Assembly: GCA_943704425.1 (NCBI GenBank)
Contig: CALSCP010000883.1
Coordinates: 62,001 to 126,000 of the forward strand
Reading direction: 5' to 3'
DNA length: 64,000 bases
Source: Ministeria vibrans ATCC 50519
Lineage: Eukaryota; Opisthokonta; Filasterea
Shown: piece after piece, positions 1-16,100 of the stretch
Layout: the number at the start of each line of letters is the position of its first letter
Numbering within the stretch: the stretch's first letter is position 1
Translations under genes and position numbers: made by a program
Notes under the pieces: model-generated
Seen by the model: only the letters and a program-made list of their open reading frames with translations
Told to the model about the DNA's origin: nothing
The model's database searches: none

Positions 1-2492
<2,492 letters not shown>

Positions 2493-2586
2493 GAAACTTT
2501 ACATTGTATATAAAAGTACACTAACGAATCAACACTATTCAACAGCTAATAATAATAATAATTAATTTTACTCTCGCTTTACTCCT

Positions 2587-3297
2587 TCACACAACACACG
2601 AGCTTTTGATGCACTTCCCTTGTGACGGCCGATTGTTATACGAACCCCACGAAAGGAACTGCTTCCCTCCGCCCAAATGGAGGACGGTGACATCGTCGTC
2701 GGCACCCGAACCACTGTCGTCCCAGGCCCAGACGGCCGCGCAGCTGGACACACACGCGTCAATGATGCAACGGTACTGACTGACTCCTTTGCTGCCGTGG
2801 CCCTTGACCGCCACATCGCCCACTGAGGTGTAGCCTGAGGGACAGGTGAGGTGCCAAAAACTCATGTCGTCGTCGGCACCCGACCCATCATCATCCCACA
2901 CCTTGGTGGAGCCCGTCGCAGCGCCAATAGGAGACGGACACGAACCACCATTGTCTATTCCTTTCACCACCACCACATCCCCAGAGTAGATCGTATCGCC
3001 AATGCGGAAGTAGTCTGACGGCAGCACCCCATCCGCCACGAGGTACACCGACACATCATCGTCAGCGCCGCTCCCATCGTCATCAAAAATCTTCTGGCCA
3101 GAGAACGCCATCTTGGTGGACACGCCAGGCACTACACACCCGTCCGTCGTGCTCAGCGCAGGCACTGGCCCATCGTCTCCAAAGCACTCCAGGGCCGAGT
3201 CGTGCGTCTGTGTCTCTACATCCGTATTATCAGGGTCCATCACCAGATTGTCACATCGCCAGCATTGCACCACACGAGCCTAAGTAAAAATGACGAC

Positions 3298-3348
<51 letters not shown>

Positions 3349-5461
3349 AGTTGTATTCTTCTTCTTCTTCTTATTATTATTATTAATATTGTTACTAATG
3401 TCACGCTTTTCGTACCTTCTCGCCTGAGAGTGTTCCATAGGTACCACAGTCACAAATGGACCAAGAGAGTGGGTGCCAGGCGTATGAGTACACCTCGCAC
3501 TGGATGGCCTCCTGAGGACGGGGGGCAATCACTTCGGTGAGACAGAATGAGTCGGCGACGACCGAGCCATCGCACTGGAGACAGCGCACGGTGCGCCATC
3601 GGTTGCCAGTGCCGCACGTCACGAGTGTCGATGTGCGACTGGTTTGACGGCATGTCGTGTCGTAGTCGGTCGTTTCCCAGCGGTAGGACCACTTGACACA
3701 ATGACGTGAGGACGCCGGACGTGTGTCGCTGACGCAGTAAGAATCGCTCACAACCGAGTTGTCACAACGACGACACTCGACGGTGCGTGTCTCGGAGCCA
3801 CTGCCGCAGTAATTGAGCGAGCACGAGCTCCACGAAGTAGATGCGTACCACGAGTAGGTGTACGACGAGCACGAGGCAGTGGTACTGGTGAGGGATGTCG
3901 GAGCACACGAAGCGCCGCCATGCTGTGGATGAGGGTTGTCACACGCGTACGTGGTCGTCGTCGTGCCCACACCACACGCCGTTGAGCACGCACTCGTCGA
4001 CTGGGCACTCGCAGCACCATCGACATGTGAGCCGACCACAAAGAGGTCGCCATTGGAAACAACTGCAAGGCGAAAGGCCGCCACAGAGGAGCTGCTACGT
4101 CGATCGAATCGCACGCTCAACTGCTCTTCGCGTGACGTGTTGGTGCGCAGCGCCATTTCGCTTTCAGTACAAAGCACGCGTGAGCAGTTGTGCACGACAA
4201 TGTGTGCTGTCGCATTGGTGGGTGACTGGGGACGAACCGCCAATGCAACAAAGCCCGAGTGAGAGATACTTACAGAGACGACGGCGCGCAAATGCGTACA
4301 CACCAGTGCATGTGCTGTGTCGCGTGTGCTGCTGCTCTGCGTTGCGTTTGCTGCCGCTGTTGCATTGCTGCTCATGTTTGCAGACACACTGCTAGATGCC
4401 TCTGTAGACACCGCAAGGTCGATAAGATCAAATGCGACCCCATGCGCCAGTTGTTGAGAGGTTGTTTCTTCAAGCGAATCAAAGCGACCCGCAAGCGCCG
4501 TAAAGTTAGTGGACGCGACGTCCGAGAAAAAGACGGCCGCTGTGCCGCACGGAGCCCAGATACTCACTTGAAGCACGGCCACTCCAACGACAAGCTGGCC
4601 GTTGTGTGCGCTCAAGTCGGTCGCTTGCATGCCCCGCAGTACGTACTCATTGACACGGTCAAAGGCCGCGTCATAATGCACCACCACCGTGTCGTTGTGC
4701 CACAGACTGGAGATAAACAAGTGGCCTGTCGTTGAATCTATAGCCATGTGGACGCCAAACAGGTAATGGTCCGTTGGCGGAGCAAACGTCGCAACTAAAA
4801 AGCGATGTGGTGATGAGTGAACACAAACAAAATAAGGTCTTGAAACATACGATGCGAAAAAGAATCAGAGCCGTCAAAAACGTGCACGCGTCCCATTCCA
4901 CTGTCAGCACCAGGCTCGCTGACATAAAGCAAACTGTCATACACGGCAAGAGACGCGCCAAACAGCGCTTCGCGTTCTTTCGGACCCGCAGACGTCAGCT
5001 GCAAAGCAGTGTAGATTTATAATTCAGATCTTGGTTCGAGCCTATCTGTCTCTTACAAGGTTGGTTCGACGCCGCAATGCTCCTGCCGAAGTAAAGATCT
5101 CAACATAGCCGGCCATAGCGCGGCCACGAGCGGGCGCCAAGGGCGAAGAGATGATTGTCTTCTGAAGTGAGGTCATCAGTGCAAACGACGTCCCAAACGC
5201 CGTTTGGTCGCGCGGAAGGAACGACGCAATCGACGACGATGCTGTACTGTTCCAGCTCTCGCCCTGAAGCTCGACGTCGACCACGTACGTCGCTGCGTCC
5301 GACACCAACAGATTTTGTTTGAGACCAAATTCGACCGTTCGAACCGGACGACTCAGGCTAACTCCCGCATCCACTAATACTTGATCCACTGTAAGTAAAG
5401 TAGAGGTTGCCTGTCGAGCAACAATGGCGAGAAATGTTGCAAGGAGAAAAGTGGAGATCAT
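2587..5461 (-). CDS. Secreted FG-GAP / thrombospondin-1 / Vps62-like repeat protein
   Basis: Exons on the minus strand are 5461-5057, 4998-4851, 4794-3416 and 3279-2587, in phase throughout, giving 874 residues. The start at 5461 is chosen because it opens a hydrophobic signal peptide (MISTFLLATFLAIVARQ). The N-terminal part has at least two FG-GAP-type blades (FGTSFAL, FGASLAVYDS followed by GRVHVF), so a beta-propeller-like head is likely. Four TSP1-like modules follow at about 4010-3410, with WSSC/CGSG/RTVECRRC patterns; the last runs across the final intron. The last exon encodes three spaced copies of a motif close to DDDGSGADDD (about 3090-3050, 2900-2860, 2720-2680), which is the hallmark of the Vps62 family. 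No transmembrane helix is seen, so secretion is inferred. The last intron holds an (ATT)n run at 3301-3346. The exact domain combination is not one I recognise. Confidence 0.8.
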
Positions 5462-5826
5462 AGTTTTAAAAAAAAAATGTCGAAAAAAAAATCGCTTCCG
5501 ATTCGGATCGCGCGTATATTGAATAAGCGATCGTCGCTTCAACGCAGCCTACACGCGCCCTGCCGCGCCGTCAAGCCTTAATATTTGTTATGAATGTCAA
5601 ACTTTGACGTTTCCGGCATCTTAATAGGCTGCAAGGTCGCTATAGAGAGCGTCTGGCGGCTTTTTGCAAATCTCACACTTTCGCTTGTTGTTTCTTCCTT
5701 CAAATTTCAATTCTTCAATTCACTCTTATTTTTTTTCTCGTTCCCTCTCACAAACGGAGTGAACTGGCCAACTCCCGCGGTCCAAGTGGATAGTTTTTGA
5801 CTGTAGTACACTGAAGGCGTGGCGGC
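5462..5826. promoter_or_regulatory. Divergent promoter spacer
   Basis: This 365-bp spacer separates the start codons of the TSP1/Vps62-repeat gene (minus) and the giant membrane protein gene (plus), so it should carry both promoters and 5' UTRs. It is T-rich near the plus-strand start. I see no TATA box or other motif I can defend. Confidence 0.4.
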
Positions 5827-7039
5827 ATGTTGCGATTGGCCGTGGTTGTGGCGCTGGCGCTCTCATCCGTGTTCGCGTCGCTCTCGTTTGACGTCAACAA
5901 GTCATACCGTTACGAACACACACTCCAGCTCGACACCGCGCCACCGAATGGCAACGCAGACGTCTACATTCCGTCGACCGTGGGTGCTGGCACGGTGAGG
6001 CCCCTTCCTTTGCATCCTTCGCTTTTTCGTCAATGATTTTCGTTTCGTGTTTTTTTTTTTACATCTGTGAAACGATTCTTTTTGTTTTCTTTTTTTAGGT
6101 CAATTTCCAGATTTATCTTAAAACTACAGGCCNNNNNNNNNNCTGTGAAACGATTCTTTTTGTTTTCTTTTTTTTTTTTTTTTTGCAGCTGAAACCTCAG
6201 CACGCCGCAACAAGCATCGTGCTTGCTCTCCACGTTCTGAACGAAACATGCACGGTGCAATACGGCTGCCAGTATGTCGCGGAGGTCTCGGTTGAGTCTG
6301 TGCGGCAGGTGCACGTCCACGGCGAGAGCCACCTGTCGCGTTTGGCGCACGCCTCGGCCTTTCCGCCCGTCATGGTGGTCGCCATCAACGACACAGGTCG
6401 CTTTGACCATTTTCTATGGCTTGACGAGGCGCAGCTGCTTGACGACGGCACGGTGCACGAGGACGGGCGAAGCGATGCGGGGAGAATCGCACTGCGGCTG
6501 CTAGGTCACATGGAGTTCACCTCTCCGCACCAGCTGGGCAAAACACACACAAATCCCGGACGCCTTTACGAGGAGTGGGATGTCAATGGTGTCCACCAGG
6601 CCCAGTACGCGGCGGTGGACGAGCAAGACGACGCCTACGTGCTGCGGCGATCGCGCTCCCTCAAAGATCATCCACATCTTCAAAACGCATTCCGCGTCGA
6701 CGCCGAAACACACGTTCTCTACGGTCCCTATGCCTACGCTCATCACGCAGGTGCGACTATTATTTTTTAATAATATTATTTGAAAAATATATATCCCTCA
6801 ATAATGATAATAATATTAATAAATTAATAATGTTGTGTGATTTTTCAGAGGAACATTTGAAGCATCACCGATTCTCACACGAATCGGTCCTCCGCATCGA
6901 CCGTGACACTGGCATTCTCCAGCACGCCACAGGCGTCGAATTCCTTGCCATTCCACATCCAGGGCTGCACAGTGCGGGATTCCGTCCTCGCAATGGCGAC
7001 CAGGAAGCGCATCTCCACCAGGTACACAATTCATATTCC

Positions 7040-7103
<64 letters not shown>

Positions 7104-10100
7104 ACTATTATAATAATAATAAAAATATAATATGTTATAATTATTATTATAATAATTAATAATTGTTTTGTATTATTTTTTTATAAATTATTATTCTTTT
7201 AGGCAACAAGCACCTGGTCGGTGAAGCTTCTCGACGTGAAAACGACGGCGGAGCATCAGTGGGGCGGCCGAAACACACGCGGTATCCACGAGCGCGCACA
7301 CGCACTGTCACTCGAAGCCAGTGTGCACACACGCAACGGTCGCTCCACCGACAGCGACATTGCTCGCTTCTCCTTTACCGGACCAGCTCACGACAACGTC
7401 GACAATGAAAACAAGCGCAACAACGCCAACACACTTCCTTGTACAACTGTGAGCGCCGTTAAGCTTCTTGGGAACCTCACACGCATTGCCACCGACGCCA
7501 CATTCGCCCACTCCATTGCGCTCTTCTTTGAGCACTGCCCCGACATCGCTCTTGAAATAGCCCACGATTACGTCCTTGAGCCTGGCATTCCCGACCCGGC
7601 GGGTGGTGCGTGTCCCGACGACTTGCCCACCGACAAGATGAGCAACGTCCACCGTCGCCAAATGGCCGTCGTCATGACATTTGGCCTTGCCTCAGCACGA
7701 TGTCCCGCCTGCGCCAACGCCATTCTCTCTTGTCTCCAGGGCGACTGTGGCGGTCCCCTTTCCGCCCGCTGGCGTATCTTCACGCTGCACGCACTGCTTG
7801 TCTCAAGTCACATCCCCGACTCCGTCTACACCGCTCTCCGTGACCTGCATAACGCAGACCCTTCCGACACTCCTCTCCTTCTCACTTTGGGTACCATTGC
7901 GCACAAACTGAGCAACGACTCGCGTGGCACGTCGCTTCGTCGCCATCTCATTTCACTGCTTCTCAATGCGCCACTCTCACGCACCGACGCACACCAGAAC
8001 GCCCTGCTCACTAGTCTCGCCAACACACACCATCTCGAAGCACTCCCGCACGTTCTCGAGCACGCTCGATCACACTACAGCAACAAGGTGCGTACAAACG
8101 CCCTGTGGTGCCTCCATGCCTTTGACGATCCCCGTGCCGAATTGTACACCCTTGACATTGCCATGAACCGCACGCTCTCGCCCGACGACCGTCGCTCCGC
8201 CTTTGCCTCATTCACCTCGCGTCATACTCTCTCCGAGTCTACTCTCAGTGCCATGCGCTCCCTTGAGCAGATCCATCTTCACGAGGAGGTCATCGATCAC
8301 CCTCATCAAGATCCAGCCATCCTGGTGCGTCTCACGCGTCACCTGCTCGATCGCCACGACCTCAATTCACACCGTCCCAACCGCATTGAGTCCGAACGTG
8401 CCCATCTTAACGGCCATGACCAGCAAGAGATTGATGATCGACGCGAGCGTGACCGTCGTCGTCGTCGTCAGAGTCTCTCTGACGTTGTCGTACAGGTAAA
8501 CAACAATCAATAAAAATTATTTATTATTATTATTATTATTATTAATGAGCGCTTGGGGCCAATGCGGGTCTGAGCCGGAGGACGTCCGAGCTCGTACTTG
8601 TGCTTGTGGCACCAGGCCTTATATTAATATTCTTTTTTGTTTGTTTCTCAGGTGACGGATCACTTGTCAAGTTCGGTGGACACTGTCAACGAACTGTACC
8701 GTCAACGTCGTGTCACGGACGAAGAGGCAGCCAACTTGTTAAACAAGCTGCTGGACAACACTCCGTGGGGCGACATTGACTTTGAGGGCGGCTTCAGCTT
8801 CCTCAATGGCGAGAACTGGGGCGTCGCCGACTTCAACACCGGCTACCGCCTCGAGTTTGACAATAGCATCCACTTTCGCATGCGCGGTCTTCGTGAAATC
8901 TTCCTGTCTTTGCGAATCTTTGACGAAATTCTCGTCTACTTCTCACTGTACGGACTGGAGGGAATCATTCGACAGAAGCTCATTGACATGCAAATCGACC
9001 TGGGCTACATGATTGAGACGGTCAATGCCAATCCGCCTTCGACACGCACCTGTGCCAGTTGGATTGGCGAACAATCGGCAAGCACAGCGTGGACCGACGA
9101 CAATGAGTTTGAATGCCCCTGCAGCGTGCCCCTCTCGGCCATGTTCTCTATCAAGGCGGGCGGACTCAAGAAGATTGGCATGCCACCGTCGGAACTCTTT
9201 TGGCGCTCGACTCTTGGTCCAACATCCACCGCCATGTTTCCTGAAGCAGACTATTGTATGCAGTCGGTGCGCCGCAGCCTGGGAGGCGACCGTCCCGGAC
9301 GCTTCTGCTGCTACAAGTGGTATGACTCGGGCAACCCGGACACTGTATTTACGCAGTCTGCCCAGCAATACTCCAGCTCGTTCACCGTCAATGGTTTGCC
9401 TCGGCGCGACGTCTACCAAGGCGGTGCCTACCTCTTGATTACGGACGGCAAGTCGGCTGGCTTTGATGTTCGTCACACGCCCGTGACGCTCGACCGCCAA
9501 GGCAGCTACCACTTCAAGACGGAGGAAGTTGACCCACACCTGGCCTGTCGCGCCGCCGGTCGTCTCGATGACTTCTACAGGTACCGTCCACGCAACAACG
9601 GTGCGTCGTGTCCCCGTCTCTCGGTCGACACCCCCGACGCTTCCTTTGTCACGCAACCCACCTACGAGAAACGCTCCGTCACCGAAGCATCCTTTTACTT
9701 TGTTGCTTCGCAGCAAGGAAAGCTTCTCTTCAAAGTAAGTGTGTTGTATATTGTTTTATATATGTATACCAAACTGATTGTTTTTTTACCCACGGTTTAT
9801 TTTCTTTTTTGTTAAAACAAAACAAATGCATAGCGCACTCCCAAGTTTGGTACAGTCGAACTTGGGTTTGGACACATTGTCAAGGAGAATCACGCGGGCA
9901 TTGATCAGTATCCACAAGACACAATTGAGCGGTTTGACGCGTGGGAGTTGCTTGCGCTCGACCTTGTCAGTGCCGAGATGTGCGTGCACGAGGACTTGGT
10001 TGCGCACAACATCAACTTGAACGACAACCAATTTGCCGCACTTTGCTCCTACGTCATGACTGTCTCTTGTGACGAGTTGCGCGACCACAAGGACTACAAG

Positions 10101-13100
10101 GCACTGCTATCGAGCGACGACAAGGACGGCATACGCAACATGTTGATGGAGAAGCCTGCAGTGCGCAATCTTGGACGCGACCGTGCGCGCATGGTAGCCG
10201 AGGTCAATTTATGGGAGGTAAGATGTATCAGGTGGTGCTGAACAATGTGCACATTATATTTCTCTTTCTTTCCTTTTTGTTTCTTTTTTTGTTTTGTTTT
10301 TCAGGCCTTTGCGACCATGTCGTGGGTGGCGGATGCGCCGCGTGATTTGTACAAGGAAGTCGAGTACTTCCAGGTGCAGATTGAACTGGCGCCCATGGCA
10401 ACCGTCATTGACGCCATTAAGGAGTACATGGACAGAAAAAAGAAGGGCAAATCGAAGAAGGATGACGAAGAGGAAATTGACCCCGAATTTCCGTACGGGC
10501 AATTACAACGATGAGACGCACAATGCTCATCGCTTTTATCTCTTCTTGTTGCATAGAAACGACGACCCCCCTCAGCCCAACCAAGGCACAGTCACCGTTG
10601 GACTGCGCATGACTATTTTCATTCCTCTCCCCGAAGTACTCATATACGGATTTCCCGAGAAAGGTACAAACGGGAGAAAGACATGTCGGTTATATTTTTC
10701 TTGTTTATCATAGCTTCTGCTTTTTTTGTTAATTAGGCGGAGAATTTTATGTGGGTCCTTTCCAAATTTATGTTGAGGGAAGTGCTGGCATCTACGCAGG
10801 TGTCGACATTCTTTTTACCATTGATATTCGCAAATGGGCACTGGAAGTAATCTTTAGCACAACGTAGCACTCAAATTTATCTCACCTTTGATTTTTTTAT
10901 TTTCTTCTTCTTCTTCTTCTTCTGTCAGCTCAACTCGGAACCATTCATCTATGTGGGAGCTGACGTCAAGATTGCTATTGGTATCTTCATTGTGCGTGCT
11001 GGCGTTCATTTGAATGTGGAATTGGCACGCGTCACTCTGTTGCCGGAGGTCACGTACAACGTGGGATCGTGGCCCATCGGTGTGTGCTACAAGTACTCCA
11101 TTCGCCTCGATCCCGCCTTTGTCATTCTTTCGGCGTTTGTCCAGTGGCGTGACTCACTTGAATGCTATGTCTTTGGCTGCAAACTCACCTGGGGTTCCAT
11201 GGACTCGTGGCTCATTTGGCGTTACGATCTTGGCGGTCTCATCATCCCGCTCATTCCCAAGTTTTGTTTGCAAATATCGGACAGCTTTGAGCCGAGTGTC
11301 ACGGTTGAGTCTTACGACGATGTGGATCTAGGCAATGTGGGATCGGGTGGCGAAATGTCGACGGACTTGCGACGACGGCGTAGCATCCCCGACTCGTCGT
11401 TTGTCTACTCAGTCTGGGACGGCACCGTCACCGCCGACGTGGACTATTGGAGCAGAAAGGACGAGGCTGTGTGTGCCTGGCGTGACTTCTCCAGTGCCAA
11501 CTCACGTGTCTTCAAGTACAAGGTGGGCCTGGGCACAACGACACTCGATGCTGACGTAGCATCCATGGTGGATGTGCGCAGCGCCACTTCACACACCTTC
11601 CGCCAGCTCAATCTCGAGACGCGCACGCGCTACTTTTGCCTCCTCGAAGTATGGGCGGCGTCCGGTCAGCGGACCAAACGTTTCTTCTCCAATGGCTTCC
11701 TCGTCGACTCGACGAGCGTCTCGGAGAACTGCCAACTCGATCCGTCACTCGGTTGCGAGGTCAAAGACGGTCTGTGGCCTCCCGAGGATGCCGACTGGCA
11801 ATGGAGCACGGAGATTCTCTTCGCGCAGTGGAACACACTTCTTGACCCGGATTCCCCCACCTTTTACACCATCTTTGCGCAGACGCTGTCCGGCAACGAT
11901 CTCGTCAAAGAGAGCGAATATGTCGGATTTCAGCTGAGTTCCACGTTGCGCGCGCCGCTCAGACACAACGAGACGTACTTTTATGGTGTGCGTGTGGTCA
12001 ACGCCGCTGGTCTTTCTTCGTCATTTCGCAGCGACGGCATCCGTATCGACGAGACCCCACCGCCTCCCGCTCTCGTTCACATTCCCACCGCTTTCCCGGA
12101 CACTCGACCCGCATTTGCATTGTCCGACCTCAACACGACCGCCGTGAGCCAGCTGTGGACAAGCGACGTAGAGTCGCTGTCGGTGTCCTTTGAGGATTAC
12201 GACGATCCCGAGAGCGGTGCATACTCGTGGAAACTCACCTGTGGTCCTAATCCGGTGGCATCGTCGCCTCTCGAGCCTGCCGAAGACCCCCCGTTCATTG
12301 TGGGCTCGGTCTTCCAGAAACCCGTGACACCCCGCGACAATACCGACACACACTCGTTCACCGAGCTCGACCTGGCCCACCGTGTGACCATGTTTTGCTG
12401 GCTTGAAGTGCGCAATGGCGCACGCCTGTACACCACGTCGCTGTCACGGCCTTTTACCGTCGATGCGCTCACTCCCGTGGTGCTGCGCGTCGACGACGGC
12501 CTTCCTGGCGAACCCGAGTGGCAGTACCGCGCCAATGGCTCGCTCGTGTGCGCTCGCTGGCAACTTGAGGCACTCTCGGGCGCTCGTCAAGTCCAGCTCA
12601 GTGTGGTGGCGCGCAAGCGTGTGCCCACTGGCAGTACAACGGTCGTCGAGGAGAATGTCATTTGCGAACAGTCTTCGGTGGTGCGTTCGGAGGACCTCTC
12701 CTCCGAAGTGTACACTCTGTGTGCGCTGGGCGCAGACGGTGACGAGCGCTCGTGTACCTGCAACCGCACCACCGTGTCGCTTCGCGTCGACACACACGAT
12801 GTACTGAGCTGGACCAACCTCGGTGGTCCCGCTCGCTCATCCTGTCTCACTACCATCACGCCGCTGCCCATCCTCTCGCAAATAGTTTCCATTGTGCGCT
12901 TTCAAAATGGTGCGGGCGTGTGGAGCAGTATGACGGAATCCGACGGTTTCATGATTGACACGACGCCGCCCGTTGCGGGTGTGGTCACCGACGGCTGTCG
13001 CAGTCGCATGGACACGGATGTGTGGTCAAATGCCAATGTGATTTGTGTTCATGTTCGTGGATGGTTTGATCGCGAGAGCGCCATTGCCGGCTTTTACGCC

Positions 13101-16100
13101 TTCTGGGGATCTACACCGGGTGCCAGCGACATTGCCGATCCCGCCTGGTTCCCTGCGGGCTCACCAGGTGTCGCCGTGGACCTGTCGCTTGCCACCAACT
13201 CAACTGTGTACGCTACTGTCGAGGTACACAACGGCGCAGGCTTGACGACAACGCTGTCGTCGAATGGTGTTCTCATTGACCCGTTGGCGCCCGTCGCTGG
13301 TGATTTCGTGGCGTTTGACTCGGACCAGGTGAATGCAACTGCCGTGCTTGCCGAGCCTGACACCTGGCTGCGTCTTCTCAATCCCGAGTTTGAGTTGTCG
13401 CTTAACAACCACACCGTGTGCGCTGTGTGGACCGCATTTGAACAGACGGTGTCGGGCATGAGTCACTACCAGGTGGGCTTGGGGCAGTCGACACTCATTG
13501 CGGACATTGTGCCCATGCGCACTCACTCTGCCTCTACCAATGGCGTATGCTTTCGCAATCTGGAGCTTGACGACGGCCTCACACCTGTCGTGCACCTTCA
13601 CGGCTTTTCGCGCGCCGGCCTCAAGACGGTGGTGTTCACCAAGAGCTACATTGTGGACACGAGCGCACCTCGTGCGGGTATCATCCTCGACGGCGACGGC
13701 TACGACCGCGACGTGGTTGTCAACAACACGGCGGTGCGTTGCTCGTGGACACCGATGGTATCACGACAGGCGCTGTCGAGTGTACGCAGCGCATCATCGT
13801 CACTCGACGACTTTGTGGGACGTGCCTTCCTTTTGCACCGTTCCGACGGCCCGCTCGCCTTTGTGCCTGGTGACCTGGTGCGTCCCCTCACCGACGGCAC
13901 ATCGTGCGAGGATGTGCGCGACAACCTGGGCGAGTCCACACCGTCGGGCGAGTACACCCTTGTCGACGCAACTTTGTCGAGCAAGTCGAATCAACGCCGC
14001 ACCGCCTACTGCGACATGACCACGGCCAAGGGTGGATGGGAGCTGCTGGGTCGCTTCAGCAATCGTGATCTGGAGGCACGCTGGGCAGACGCGCACGCTT
14101 GGATGCCTGGTGCCGCATTTGGCTCGGCTGCGGATGCGTTGCGTGCCGACTACCGATCGTCCACGTGGGACTCGGCGCATGTTTCCGACCTACTTCTTGC
14201 AGATCCCGATGCGAGTGCCAGCGATTATGTTGCCACCATTCAAAACTGCGCCGAGAATCAGACGCTGAGCACGCTTTTTGCCAATGTGTTTGCCGCGACC
14301 ACAGTGTGTCCCGCAAGCGGCTCTTGTGTACCGCCCACGGTGACACGAACACTCGGCAACGGTCAGTATGGATGTGCATACGCCGGCTTTACATGCGCTT
14401 CGTCGTCATACACATGTTTGCAGAATCGCTGTATGGAATCGTGTGTGCACAACACCGACCCGCGCACCAATGGGCATGAGTGTCTTTGGCGTGGCCATTC
14501 GCAGCCGTATGGTTCGCCGTGCTTCAGCATGGCACAGTGTCGCCGCGGTCTCACCTGTACAAGTTCCACGTGCTCCACCCCCTCCTTCAACATGGACACC
14601 AATGTCGCCTATGAGCGTGCTGTGGGCTCGTCAACCAAAGCCACGACCGTCAGCGGCAACGAGTGCACCTTCCCCTTTTTGCGCAGCTACGAACAGCTTG
14701 CCAACACTGTCCAGCTGAGCCACTGCACGCTTGTGGACGACATCGACGCCCGCCGAGGTGCCTTTACCTACTTGGGTTCTGCCTCGTGCACGATTGGAGG
14801 CGTCGACGAGGCGTGTGTTGCTATGGAGTACACTTGGGGAAGTGACGGCAACACTGGCACGACGCTCAAGACACGTGCGATTTCCAGTCAGTGGATTGAA
14901 GTGGACCTTGAGGACGAGTACATTGTAGACTTGGTGCGTGTGTGGAACTCGCTCGGTGCCAATGGACCCAGCGCATTTTACATAGAGTTGCTCAATGCAC
15001 AACACTCTGTTGTGACGCAATCGGCAACATTCTCGAGCACTTCCGCGACGCAGTTTGAATGGAACCTCGAGTCGGTGACGGTACAGCCGAACATTCGCTT
15101 TGTGCGCTTCAGGGCCTCGTCAAAAATGACTATGAGTGACGTCCAAGTATTTGCACGTGGCTCGACCTTGCCCAACATTGCCACCGAGCTGTTCAAGACT
15201 GTCACGCAGAGCGGCAGTTCGACAGCGACTGCCAGTGTCGCCATTGATGGCAGTCGCGACACGTATACAACGACGAGCAACAGTGATGGCGCGTGGTGGC
15301 AGGGAGACTTTGAGCAACTCATTCTCGTGTCGCATGTACGTGTGTGGAATCGTGCCGATTCGCACGCAGCCCGCATGACAGGTATGCAGGTGGTGCTGTA
15401 CGACGAGTCCGGCAGCGAAATTGTGCGCTCGGTGGCATTCAACGGGGTTCAACGTCATTATGACTACAATCCCATTGAGGCGGGTGTCTCGGAGGAAGAC
15501 CGCCGTCGGGTGCGCTTCATTCGTGTCCAGTTGCCCACAGGCAATACCCTCTCGGTGGCCGAGATCGAGGTGCACGGTACACGCTCACGCACCACTCTGT
15601 GTCCCTCCGAAGACGATCCGTACTATCCCAACTCCCTCACTTGTCTGTGGACCGAGGCGAACATTCCCGTGGCGAAGCGCTGTCGTGTTCACGAGGAGTG
15701 TCTTACGCAGTTCTGCAATCCCACCACGGGTAAGTGCGACTACTTCCCTTCGGCGCTGTTGCCGCAGCGGACCTGCTCGAAGATTGCGTCTCACAGTGAG
15801 CCAGACTATACACTGACGGGTTGCTACTCGGACCAACACGACGCCCACACACGCCTAGGCCTGCTTCCATACGACGACGACACTATCGTGAGTTTACCCC
15901 GCTATGTGTACAACGCCATTCATACGCTCAACGGCTCGCTTGCACAGTCACTCACTGAACACGATCCTCTCTTGCCCTTGTCGGTGACCGCGGAAGACAT
16001 GACCATCTACACATGTCGTCACTTGTGTGTATGGCACGGCTACGAGTACAACGGCTTGAAGAAAGACTCGGGATGCTGGTGCCGAACGGTGGAGCGCAAT

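Noticed and set aside
4218-4272. Possible 48-nt in-frame intron (GTAAGT ... CCCAG, minus strand) in the TSP1 gene
   Set aside because: Shorter than any other intron seen here (minimum about 60 nt) and the sequence stays open; kept as coding, though RNA could show otherwise.
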